Assembly (NCBI GenBank): GCA_001778455.1
Contig: MFGX01000064.1
Coordinates: forward strand, 49,244 to 56,285
Source of the DNA: Candidatus Fraserbacteria bacterium RBG_16_55_9
GTDB lineage: Bacteria; Bipolaricaulota; Bipolaricaulia; RBG-16-55-9
Direction of reading: 5' to 3'
Length of the DNA: 7,042 nucleotides
Position 1 is the stretch's first letter. Each line of letters begins with the position of its first letter. The notes under the pieces are model-generated. The model was not told the DNA's origin, ran no database searches, and was given only the letters and a program-made list of their open reading frames with translations. Position numbers and translations under genes: made by a program. Below, in pieces: positions 1 through 6,604 of this stretch.

Positions 1-256
1 TCTTTAGAGTAGGGAAGTTCGGTACAACGTTGAATCCGGTATAGAGCATCTGGGTCGCTGGATTCTGCGCATCATATTCTGGGGCATCGCCAAAATCCAC
101 CGTTGTAGGCAAGCTGCTGGGAGTCGGAGCGGCCAACTCGGGCTCAGGCTCGGGCGGACCACTGGCGATCTCCGATCTCCTGCCGCTTGTTGTCATCAGA
201 AACCCTGTGACCACTAAGGCCACAACAACCAGAAGGGCTATGAGCCATCGATCCAT
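1..256 (-). CDS. Secreted or membrane-anchored DFGDAP-motif protein (N-terminal 85 residues, 3' end outside window)
   Basis: Reading the minus strand from the ATG at 256-254 gives an open frame that runs off the window edge. Residues 1-4 (MDRW) precede a single hydrophobic stretch at about 5-21, rich in Leu, Val and Ala, which is either a signal peptide or an N-terminal membrane anchor. Residues 32-50 form a Pro/Glu-rich linker (several PEPE-like steps). At 53-60 comes VDFGDAPE, a motif that opens a domain seen in many large bacterial secreted and surface proteins of unknown function; the following NVVPNFPTL fits that family loosely. The start is supported by a strong AGGAGG eight bases upstream. 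The gene follows the subtilase stop after 40 bp with no terminator and no clear promoter of its own, so co-transcription is likely. The function is unknown; a cell-surface or exported protein, perhaps a substrate or partner of the protease, is inference. Existence of the gene is well supported, its role is not. Confidence 0.82.
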   Translation of the reverse strand, partial: MDRWLIALLVVVALVVTGFLMTTSGRRSEIASGPPEPEPELAAPTPSSLPTTVDFGDAPEYDAQNPATQMLYTGFNVVPNFPTLK

Positions 257-264
257 CGTGGATT

Positions 265-270
265 CCTCCT
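265..270 (-). promoter_or_regulatory. Shine-Dalgarno of the DFGDAP-motif gene
   Basis: The minus strand reads AAGGAGG, then eight bases, then the ATG at 256-254. This near-perfect site decides the start of a gene that lacks a stop in the window. It lies in the 40-bp gap after the protease stop. Confidence 0.8.
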
Positions 271-296
271 TGTAAGGGTCCTAGCACGCATACCCA

Positions 297-3200
297 TCAC
301 CTCTTTCTCACGCATTCGAGTTTGGCTTCTTGAAGAGGCGGTATCCAGATTCGCCCCCACCCCGTCTCCTCGTCAAAGCCTGGTCTCCCGATATCCACAG
401 TGAAGCACTCCCGAATCTTATCTTTCACCGAGTCTGGCGACAATCCGGGTTCTTCGGCCAGGATGAGAGCGACAAGACCCGCTACTTGTGGGGCTGCAAA
501 GGACGTCCCTGAGCCCGCATCGCTGAAGGCTCCCCCCACGACTGTGGTCTCGGTCTCTTCTCCCATCGCCACGAAGTCCAACTCCGGACCATAGTTGGAG
601 AAAGCGCTTCTCCCACCGAAATCAGGTTGGACAGAGCCCACAGCAAGCACGAACGGATGAGCGGCGGGAGAATCGATCCACGGCTCGCCATCGTTCCCGG
701 AAGCCGCCACGATCACAGGCAATTTCCCCTTGGACTGGCTTGCTTTCTGCACCAGGTTGTTGATCACTTTCTCATAGTATTTCCGAAGTGCGCTCTCGGT
801 GCTGCTGCGGCAACCTTGGCACCCCAGGCTCATGTTGATGACATCCACGCCCAAAGAGAATGCGCTCATCAGAGCTTGAGCCACAGCCTCATTGGAGGCC
901 TTGACCTCGCCTCCGACCACCGCAAAGACCTTCATGGGAATCAGGGCCGCGCGGGGAGCCACACCGGCTCCATTGACTTCGTTTCCGATCGAAGCGGCAG
1001 CGATGGTGCTCACTGCGGTCCCATGCCCCAGGTCGTCCTGACCTAAAGTCCGTTTGAGCTCGGCAGGAACGGGAGCAAAATTAAGACCTTGCGGAGCCAA
1101 TGAACTCAACACGAGTTCGGGAGATGCCGCTCTGGTCAGATTGAGGTCGGCCCCGGTATCAATCACGGCGATCGTCACGCCGGCACCCTCGTGCGGAAAG
1201 AAGTCCTCCCATCCCTGGGGTAACCCCAACCCCAGCAACCATTCTTGATCCCCAATGTGAGGATCGGTCTGCAAGGTGTCCACCAGGTCATTCGCGAAGG
1301 CTTGGTCCACGCGCGGATCGCGATTGAGAAGTCCAATCACGCCTTCCGTCTCCTGAGGAAGATTCGCGTGTATGGCAGGGATCTGTGTCAGACAATCTTC
1401 TCCTTCACATCCCGTAACCCCGTACACTCCCTGGACCAAGGCGCGCATGACCACGTCCGACATGGCCCACCGTTGCTCCTCCGCCCAAAAGAGCAAGCCG
1501 CGCCCGGTGGCCTCTGATATGTTCTGCAAGTCTTCATAGCTGTGAGGGAAGAAGAAGGAACCGAGCATCCCCAGCCCGTGGATGGTGACACCCTCTTGTC
1601 GAGCACGATCAGTCAATGCTTGGACATCCTTCACGGCGGGAAGAGCGGGTCCCCGTGTGATAACAAGAATGTGCTTCGAGCCATCCGGTCGTGGCGAGTT
1701 CTGGAGTGCATCCAAGGCCGCGGTCAGCGCCTGTTCCAGCCGGGAGGTGTTCTGAGAGAGTAGAGGCTGTGCCAGCCACTTAGAAAGTGCCTCATACTGC
1801 GCCATCGACCAGGGCGCGAAGCCCAATTCGAGCTTCGGCTCGTTGTTGTACGCCATGACAGACACCCGCGATCCATGGCTTAGGAGGCAATACATCTGGT
1901 GGCTGAGCTCGGCGAGAAGGGGTTTCAGGCGAGCTTCATCCATCGTCCCCGAGCGATCAATCAGAAGCAGTAGATCAACCTCAGGAGCCGTGTCTCGTAC
2001 GTTGGCACGGCAAGAGACAAGCGATGGCTCCTGAAAGCCTTTAAATGGCGTATCACCCAACACCGCACGGTAGAATCCCAACGCGGGATATTCAATGAGA
2101 GACTTAAAGCCATAGTCCGCTTTGAACTGTTCGATCTCTTGAGGGCTGAGACCCGGCTTGAGGAAAATCAACACCTCCCCAGCGATGAATCCGGCTTGAA
2201 CGTCTTCTCCCGAAGGCTGGCGGACGCTGCACGAAGCTTCCACCGTGACGCTCGCAGATCCTGCTACTCCCTTTACAGTCACGGTGGCCGCGCCCTCCGG
2301 CAGACTGGGCATCTCCACGACCAGACCCGTGCCACTGGCCGCCAGAATCTTCGCCGGCTTCTCGTTGATCTGGACATCGTCTTGTCCCAGAGCGGCAAGA
2401 TCCAGCGCCAATCCACTGAGTGTGATCGAATCACCGGGAGCGACGCACAACGGGGAGACCAGAAGACCGGACGACTCCACCGTTGCGGATCCTGAAGTTG
2501 TATTGTTCTCTAGCAGCGGATCGAAAGTTTCACCGTAATCTCGAGCAGTAGCCGTAGCGGAGAGCGTGCCGGAATTGACGTTCGGATCTACGGTCATAGC
2601 GATCTCAACAGTAGCCGTGCCCGCGCTTAGAATCAGGCCCAGCGAGCATACCACCGTTACAGCACTCTCGGGCTGACAGGTCCCCTGGCTTGGCGTGGCG
2701 TTCTGTAGCCTTACTCCTAGGGGCAGATCGACAGTCACCCGCACATCCCTTGCATCTATGGAAAAGACTCTTTCATTTTGCACCGTCAGAGCCCAAGTCA
2801 ACCGGACGTAGGGAGATTCAATCTCTTGATGGAGGCTGTCCTGGATGGAGAGGTCCGCCATCGGCCCTGAGATAGGGCTTTCGGTAAAGCACCCCCAGAA
2901 CAGTTCGCGTGGCAGATTTGCAAAGAAGAACCGCAGGCAGGTGTATCCATCATTTCCTTCAACGCGGCGGAAGGCGTACACGGCAGGGCCGCAGCTGAGG
3001 TGCGTTGTGCCCTGGAATACGCTGGAGGATGTGTTCAAGGTAGGGTTCTGGCATCCCAGGAACCGAGTCTCTACAGAGCTCCAGCTTTGTAGGGTCCTTG
3101 AATAAGACAGAATGGTTCCTGGGATGGTGAAGCGGCCTTTCCCTTGAGCCCAGACTTCCGGCTGAATTTCTGAGCTATTCGCCTTGAGGTAGATGCCTTC

Positions 3201-3437
3201 GACGAGTTGCAGAACCCAGCCCTGGGTGCAGTCTGCAGACTCGACTTCTCTACAGATGGCGGTGACTTCTGGCGTCTGCAAGAGCTCTTGGTAGAGCGCT
3301 TCACTTCCATAGCCTGTAGAAAGAGTGCTGATCAGCAGGAGTGAGAAAAGAAGAGCACCAAGGACACGGCAAATGTGACGATGCTCTCTGGCGTCTTGCA
3401 ATATTGCCTCCCTTAGGCTCCTCAGCCCGCTACGCAT
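297..3437 (-). CDS. Secreted multidomain subtilisin-like serine protease (S8) with DUF11, IPT/TIG and vWA modules
   Basis: This is a predicted exported peptidase of 1046 residues (numbering from the ATG at 3437). In order: an N-terminal signal or anchor with a hydrophobic core at about 25-43; a region at 46-193 with six cysteines (62, 70, 129, 149, 167, 183) that I do not recognise; a DUF11-like beta domain at 194-321; an IPT/TIG-like domain at 324-402; the first half of a fervidolysin-type propeptide at 416-464 (GEVLIFLKPG start); a vWA domain at about 486-668; the second half of the propeptide at 686-732 (RDPRVDQAFAND); and the S8 catalytic domain at about 734-1036. The triad is complete: Asp760 in VIDTG, His805 in GHGT, Ser979 in GTSFAAP, with the oxyanion Asn915 in ASGND. 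The vWA MIDAS has DRSGT (494-498) and a Thr at 564, but the usual TDG third motif is TRG (594-596). No LPXTG or C-terminal anchor is visible. The start is uncertain: ATG 3437 lacks a Shine-Dalgarno and sits just after a strong -10, while a TTG at 3401 has AAGGGAGG five bases upstream and would give 1034 residues with a tighter signal peptide. A third option, TTG 3449, overlaps the -10 and is rejected. Confidence 0.93.
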   Translation of the reverse strand: MRSGLRSLREAILQDAREHRHICRVLGALLFSLLLISTLSTGYGSEALYQELLQTPEVTAICREVESADCTQGWVLQLVEGIYLKANSSEIQPEVWAQGKGRFTIPGTILSYSRTLQSWSSVETRFLGCQNPTLNTSSSVFQGTTHLSCGPAVYAFRRVEGNDGYTCLRFFFANLPRELFWGCFTESPISGPMADLSIQDSLHQEIESPYVRLTWALTVQNERVFSIDARDVRVTVDLPLGVRLQNATPSQGTCQPESAVTVVCSLGLILSAGTATVEIAMTVDPNVNSGTLSATATARDYGETFDPLLENNTTSGSATVESSGLLVSPLCVAPGDSITLSGLALDLAALGQDDVQINEKPAKILAASGTGLVVEMPSLPEGAATVTVKGVAGSASVTVEASCSVRQPSGEDVQAGFIAGEVLIFLKPGLSPQEIEQFKADYGFKSLIEYPALGFYRAVLGDTPFKGFQEPSLVSCRANVRDTAPEVDLLLLIDRSGTMDEARLKPLLAELSHQMYCLLSHGSRVSVMAYNNEPKLELGFAPWSMAQYEALSKWLAQPLLSQNTSRLEQALTAALDALQNSPRPDGSKHILVITRGPALPAVKDVQALTDRARQEGVTIHGLGMLGSFFFPHSYEDLQNISEATGRGLLFWAEEQRWAMSDVVMRALVQGVYGVTGCEGEDCLTQIPAIHANLPQETEGVIGLLNRDPRVDQAFANDLVDTLQTDPHIGDQEWLLGLGLPQGWEDFFPHEGAGVTIAVIDTGADLNLTRAASPELVLSSLAPQGLNFAPVPAELKRTLGQDDLGHGTAVSTIAAASIGNEVNGAGVAPRAALIPMKVFAVVGGEVKASNEAVAQALMSAFSLGVDVINMSLGCQGCRSSTESALRKYYEKVINNLVQKASQSKGKLPVIVAASGNDGEPWIDSPAAHPFVLAVGSVQPDFGGRSAFSNYGPELDFVAMGEETETTVVGGAFSDAGSGTSFAAPQVAGLVALILAEEPGLSPDSVKDKIRECFTVDIGRPGFDEETGWGRIWIPPLQEAKLECVRKR
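3407..3414 (-). promoter_or_regulatory. Shine-Dalgarno for an alternative TTG start of the protease
   Basis: The minus strand reads AAGGGAGG, then five bases (CAATA), then TTG at 3401-3399, in frame with the protease. Using this start trims 12 residues from the ATG form and leaves a short charged n-region (QDAREHRHICR) before the hydrophobic core, which resembles an ordinary signal peptide. It would give an untranslated leader of roughly 40 nt from the predicted transcription start. It competes with the near-leaderless ATG at 3437. Confidence 0.5.
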
Positions 3438-3448
3438 GTATGGGAACA

Positions 3449-3478
3449 ATTATAGGTCAATCTCCCAAGATCAGTCAA
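3449..3478 (-). promoter_or_regulatory. Sigma-70-type promoter of the protease gene
   Basis: On the minus strand the -35 is TTGACT (3478-3473) and the -10 is a perfect TATAAT (3454-3449), spaced by 18 bases. Transcription should begin around 3442-3440, only three to five bases before the ATG at 3437. The spacer holds a small inverted repeat, ATCT-N4-AGAT (3460-3471), and a second TTGACC directly against the -10; either could be a regulator contact, but both are short enough to be chance. The promoter probably drives the protease and the downstream DFGDAP gene together. Confidence 0.72.
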
Positions 3479-3528
3479 GTGCTGTTCTGTTGCGGATCAG
3501 TTGAGGCAGTGAACGATCGCTCTGGGCA

Positions 3529-3557
3529 TTGCTCTTTTGCAGAGAAAAAACTACACT
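3529..3557 (+). promoter_or_regulatory. Candidate promoter of the cyclase-STAND-TPR gene
   Basis: TTGCTC (3529-3534) and TACACT (3552-3557) are separated by 17 bases. The -10 keeps the three most conserved positions (T, A, final T); the -35 keeps TTG. A start near 3564 would give a leader of about 50 nt that contains the palindrome at 3574-3599 and the ribosome binding site at 3604-3609. Confidence rises because the same pattern with the same spacing recurs before the DUF3307 gene at 6568-6596. Confidence 0.5.
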
Positions 3558-3573
3558 ACCGCTGCGAGAAACG

Positions 3574-3599
3574 CATGATGAGCCACGTGGCGCTACATG
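3574..3599. repeat. 26-bp imperfect palindrome upstream of the cyclase gene
   Basis: The two 13-base halves (3574-3586 and 3587-3599) match as an inverted repeat at 10 of 13 positions. The centre is a perfect 10-base palindrome, GCCACGTGGC (3582-3591), and the outer ends are CATG on both sides. It lies between the candidate promoter and the Shine-Dalgarno, a suitable place for a repressor operator. As RNA it could only form a short stem with an ACGU loop. It does not resemble the CRP consensus TGTGA-N6-TCACA. Confidence 0.5.
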
Positions 3600-3603
3600 G
3601 CAA

Positions 3604-3609
3604 AAGGAG
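3604..3609 (+). promoter_or_regulatory. Shine-Dalgarno fixing the cyclase gene start
   Basis: AAGGAG is followed by six bases and then the ATG at 3616. This selects 3616 over the upstream in-frame ATG at 3529, which would overlap the candidate -35 element and adds 29 residues unlike any cyclase N-terminus. The chosen start puts the cyclase signature FTDIEGST at residues 10-17, where family members usually have it. Confidence 0.85.
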
Positions 3610-3615
3610 TACCCA

Positions 3616-6564
3616 ATGAGTGGTAAGCCTCCCGCCTTCATGTTCACCGACATCGAGGGCAGCACGCAGCTCTGGGAAAAGCACCCGGATGCCATGAAGA
3701 GAGCCCTCGTCCGCCACGATGCCATTCTAGAACATCATATCACCCACTGTGGCGGGAGGATCATCAAGCACTTGGGGGATGGGATCTATGCCGTCTTCGA
3801 GAATGGCGACCCCATCCAATGCGCTCTTGATCTTCAGAGGCAGTTCCAACAAGAGGAGCGGGAGATACTCAGGGAGCTTCGCATTCGGATTGCGATTCAT
3901 GCCGGGCATGCCGAAAGACGCGGAGACGATTATTTCGGGCCGGTGATCAACCGCGCCGCGCGCATTATGAGCACCGGCTGGGGTGGACAGGTCCTCCTCA
4001 CCCCCGATGCAATCGAGGCCTATGCTCTTCCCACAGGTACGACCCTGCAAGACTTGGGGACCCACGTGCTGAAAGACCTGAGCGAACCCCAGCAGATCTA
4101 CGGACTTCTACACCCCGATCTGACGCTCCAAGAGTTTCCAGCTCTGCGCTCCCTCTCCGCGCGTCCACATAACCTTCCCATCCAGTCTGCTGCGTTCATC
4201 GGGCGAGAGGAAGAATTGGCAGAAATCGCAGACCTCCTGGATGACTCCGGTTGCCGGCTGCTGACGCTGGTAGGACCGGGAGGAACGGGCAAGACACGTC
4301 TGGCCCTTCAAGCGGCGGCAGAGAAGATTGAGGCATTTGCCCAGGGAGTCTATTTCGTGCCTCTCGCCGCCTTAAGCTCCAAAGATGCTCTCGCTTTCGT
4401 AGTTGCAGATGCCCTCAAGTTCTCTTTTTACAGTCGAGAAGACCCGGAAGCTCAGCTCGTCAACTATCTGCGCGAGAAACAGATGCTCTTGATCTTAGAT
4501 AACTTTGAGCACCTCCTCGAGAAAGCAGAATTCTTGGCCATCCTCCTCAAGGCCGCTCCCAAGGTGAAACTCCTGGTGACATCGATGGAGCGGTTAAACC
4601 TCCAAGAGGAGCGGGTACTCGATATCCATGGGCTGAAGATACCTCAAGGGGTAGAGGGAATCGAGAGCTACAGTGCTGTGCAGTTCTTCGTGCAGAGTGC
4701 AAAAAGGGTCGATGCCGGTTTCTCGCTTTCGGAAGAGGATAAGCCGCATGTGGTGCGGATCTGCCAGCTAGTGGAGGGAATGCCCTTGGGGATTGAGTTG
4801 GCTGCCGCTTGGGTGCGGTTGCTCCCCGCAAGAGACATCGCTCGCGAAATCGAGCAGAACCTGGATTTCCTGGCCACAAAATTGCGCAACGTGCAAGAAA
4901 GGCATAGGAGCCTGCGAGCGGTATTCGAGCATTCCTGGAAAGGGCTTTCGGAAGAGGAACGAGAAGTGTTCCAGAAGCTATCCATCTTTCGGGGTGGATT
5001 CGCACGAGAAGCAGCCCAACATCTGACCGGAGCGAACTTGCCGTTGCTCTCGGCGTTGATGGACAAATCCTTGTTGCGTCGAAGCGCTTCGGGGCGGTAT
5101 CTCGTGCATGAGCTTCTGCGTCAATATGCGGAAGAGAGGCTCAAGGAGAGCCCGCAAATGTATGAACAGATCCATGATGGGCACGGCATGTATTACGCCG
5201 ATTTCCTGGAGCAAAGAGAGGAAGCTTTAACGTGGGCCCGCCAGCAAGAGGCTCTGGCAGAAGTTCAAGAGGAACTCGAGAATGTCCGAGAGAGTTGGAG
5301 CTGGGCTGTGGAGCATGGGAGGCAGGAAGCTCTCGAAAAGTCCTTGGATAGCCTCTACTTGTTTTATGATCGGCGGAGTCGGTTCCGCGAGGGGATGGAA
5401 GCGCTCGAGCGAGCTATCATCAAGCTAAGAGAAGATAGGAACGAGAGACAGGAACGGGCAAGAGAGATAGACCTGCTGCTTATGAAACTTCTCTCGAGGC
5501 AAGGGATGTTTTGCTATCGTCTCGGTCTCTATGAGCGTGCCCAAAGACTGCTGGAAGAGAGTCTCGCCGCGTCCCCCAAGGGAGATGCCCCAGCGGAAAG
5601 GGCATTATCCCTCAACAACCTCGGATTGGTCGCCGAGGCATTTGGAAAGTATGCCGAAGCGCGAAGACTCTACCAGGAGAGTTTTTCACTTCGAAGAGAG
5701 ATCGGTGATCGATGGGCCATGGCGCTCTCACTCAACAACTTGGGTAATCTTGCCTATCGACTGGGGGAGTATTTGGAAGCCAAGCAGCTCTACCAAGAGA
5801 GTCTGACCATGAAAAGAGAAGTGGGTGATCGGAAAGGAACGGCACCCTCTCTCAACAACCTGGGCAATGTGGCTCTTGCGCTCGGAGAATACCAAGAGGC
5901 CAAGCAGCTCTACCAAGAGAGTATAGCGATCAAGAGGGAGATCGGTGATCAATGGGGAACCGGGCTCTCTCTGAACAATCTGGGTCAGGTCTCAGAGGCG
6001 TTGCAGGAGTACGCAGAAGCCAAACAGCTCTACCAAGAAAGTCTCTCGATCAGCCGAGAGATCGGTGACCGGAAAGGGATTGCATCGTCTTTGAGCAACT
6101 TGGGCAACGAGACCGCAGCGCTCGGAGAGCACGCGGAAGCCAAGCGACTCTATCAAGAGAGCCTCGCCATTCGAAAGGAGATTGGTGATCGCCTGGGAAT
6201 GGTGTACTGTCTCATCTCGCTGGGGGAGAACGCCATAGATCTAGGGGATGAGCAGGCTGCCAAGAGTTGTCTGCATGAAGCATTACGAGCCGCGTTGGCC
6301 ATCCAGGTCATTCCGGCAACCCTAGCGGGACTTGGCGAAGTAGCGAAACTTTCAAGTCACGCCGGGAAGGCGGAGCAAGCCGTCGAAGTTCTGGCTTTGA
6401 TCCTTAGCCATCCCGCAAGTCCAAAACGCGCCAAAGAAAAGGCAGAGCGACTTCTCGCAAGACTGGAATCCGAGTTGCCTCCGGACGTCATCGCCGGAGC
6501 CCAAGCCAGAGGCAGAGAACGAAAACTCGAAGAAGTGGCCGAGGAAGTCCTGAGAGAACCGTAA
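3616..6564 (+). CDS. Class III adenylate cyclase / STAND (NB-ARC-like) ATPase / TPR signalling protein
   Basis: This cytoplasmic protein of 982 residues probably converts ATP to cAMP under control of its own nucleotide-switch and repeat domains. Residues 5-166 are a class III cyclase domain with every key residue: metal-binding Asp12 (FTDIEGST) and Asp55 (GDG), base-selecting Lys51 and Asp105 (DYFG), and the transition-state pair Asn112 and Arg116 (INRAAR). The Lys/Asp pair favours ATP over GTP. Residues 187-510 are a STAND ATPase: entry motif AFIGREEEL, Walker A GPGGTGKT (220-227), Walker B LLILDNFE (291-298), GMPL (388-391) and a winged-helix-like HELLRQYA (498-505). The usual TSR after Walker B is TSM (322-324), so the sensor arginine is replaced by Met. 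Residues about 623-902 are seven 40-residue TPR units, and 903-982 form a charged helical tail. No membrane segment, and no LuxR-type HTH as found in related mycobacterial cyclase-ATPase proteins. It reads divergently from the protease. Domain calls are secure; the ligand and output partners are unknown. Confidence 0.95.
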   Translation: MSGKPPAFMFTDIEGSTQLWEKHPDAMKRALVRHDAILEHHITHCGGRIIKHLGDGIYAVFENGDPIQCALDLQRQFQQEEREILRELRIRIAIHAGHAERRGDDYFGPVINRAARIMSTGWGGQVLLTPDAIEAYALPTGTTLQDLGTHVLKDLSEPQQIYGLLHPDLTLQEFPALRSLSARPHNLPIQSAAFIGREEELAEIADLLDDSGCRLLTLVGPGGTGKTRLALQAAAEKIEAFAQGVYFVPLAALSSKDALAFVVADALKFSFYSREDPEAQLVNYLREKQMLLILDNFEHLLEKAEFLAILLKAAPKVKLLVTSMERLNLQEERVLDIHGLKIPQGVEGIESYSAVQFFVQSAKRVDAGFSLSEEDKPHVVRICQLVEGMPLGIELAAAWVRLLPARDIAREIEQNLDFLATKLRNVQERHRSLRAVFEHSWKGLSEEEREVFQKLSIFRGGFAREAAQHLTGANLPLLSALMDKSLLRRSASGRYLVHELLRQYAEERLKESPQMYEQIHDGHGMYYADFLEQREEALTWARQQEALAEVQEELENVRESWSWAVEHGRQEALEKSLDSLYLFYDRRSRFREGMEALERAIIKLREDRNERQERAREIDLLLMKLLSRQGMFCYRLGLYERAQRLLEESLAASPKGDAPAERALSLNNLGLVAEAFGKYAEARRLYQESFSLRREIGDRWAMALSLNNLGNLAYRLGEYLEAKQLYQESLTMKREVGDRKGTAPSLNNLGNVALALGEYQEAKQLYQESIAIKREIGDQWGTGLSLNNLGQVSEALQEYAEAKQLYQESLSISREIGDRKGIASSLSNLGNETAALGEHAEAKRLYQESLAIRKEIGDRLGMVYCLISLGENAIDLGDEQAAKSCLHEALRAALAIQVIPATLAGLGEVAKLSSHAGKAEQAVEVLALILSHPASPKRAKEKAERLLARLESELPPDVIAGAQARGRERKLEEVAEEVLREP
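5602..6201 (+). repeat. Five near-identical 120-bp tandem repeats encoding TPR units
   Basis: Within the cyclase gene, five in-phase 120-bp units start at 5602, 5722, 5842, 5962 and 6082. Each encodes 40 residues of the form SLNNLG-x(8)-LGEY-x-EAKQLYQES-x(4)-REIGDR. Two more diverged units flank them (5482-5601 and 6202-6321). At DNA level the EAKQLYQES and REIGD blocks are almost unchanged between copies, which points to recent duplication or gene conversion, while the linkers vary. Confidence 0.88.
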
Positions 6565-6567
6565 GCT

Positions 6568-6596
6568 TTGCTTTCTCCTGGACAAGAATTTACACT
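6568..6596 (+). promoter_or_regulatory. Candidate promoter of the DUF3307 gene
   Basis: TTGCTT (6568-6573), 17 bases, then TACACT (6591-6596). The pattern begins four bases after the cyclase stop and closely copies the one before the cyclase gene, including the bases after the -10 (TACACTACGG here, TACACTACCG there). The predicted start (about 6602-6604) falls on or just before the ATG at 6605, so the transcript would be leaderless; no Shine-Dalgarno is seen at a usable distance. Confidence 0.5.
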
Positions 6597-6604
6597 ACGG
6601 AATT

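Noticed and set aside
257..296. Terminator or promoter between the protease and the DFGDAP gene
   Set aside because: The 40-bp gap shows only a Shine-Dalgarno; no stem with a T run and no convincing -35/-10 pair.
627..1046. 139-residue open frame on the plus strand
   Set aside because: It lies opposite the catalytic domain of the protease, has His-rich, low-plausibility composition and no recognisable domain; it is an antisense shadow.
3447..3449. TTG at 3449 as the protease start (1050 residues)
   Set aside because: The TTG overlaps the last base of the TATAAT -10 element, so it would lie upstream of the transcription start; it also has no Shine-Dalgarno.
3574..3599. Palindrome as a CRP/cAMP receptor site
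   Set aside because: The halves do not contain TGTGA or TCACA at the required spacing; the core is GCCACGTGGC.
3529..3615. N-terminal extension of the cyclase protein from an upstream ATG at 3529
   Set aside because: The ATG overlaps the candidate -35 element, lacks a ribosome binding site, and the extra 29 residues do not look like a cyclase N-terminus; the ATG at 3616 has AAGGAG at ideal spacing.
4547..5005. 152-residue open frame on the minus strand
   Set aside because: It lies fully opposite the STAND region of the cyclase gene, is rich in Pro, Arg and Ser, and matches nothing recognisable; it is a shadow.
5602..6201. Regular repeats as a CRISPR array or satellite
   Set aside because: The period is exactly 120 bp, in frame, and every unit encodes a TPR; repeats have no short-repeat and unique-spacer structure.
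6565..6604. Terminator after the cyclase gene
   Set aside because: No GC-rich hairpin followed by a T run is present; the gap is filled by the candidate promoter of the next gene.
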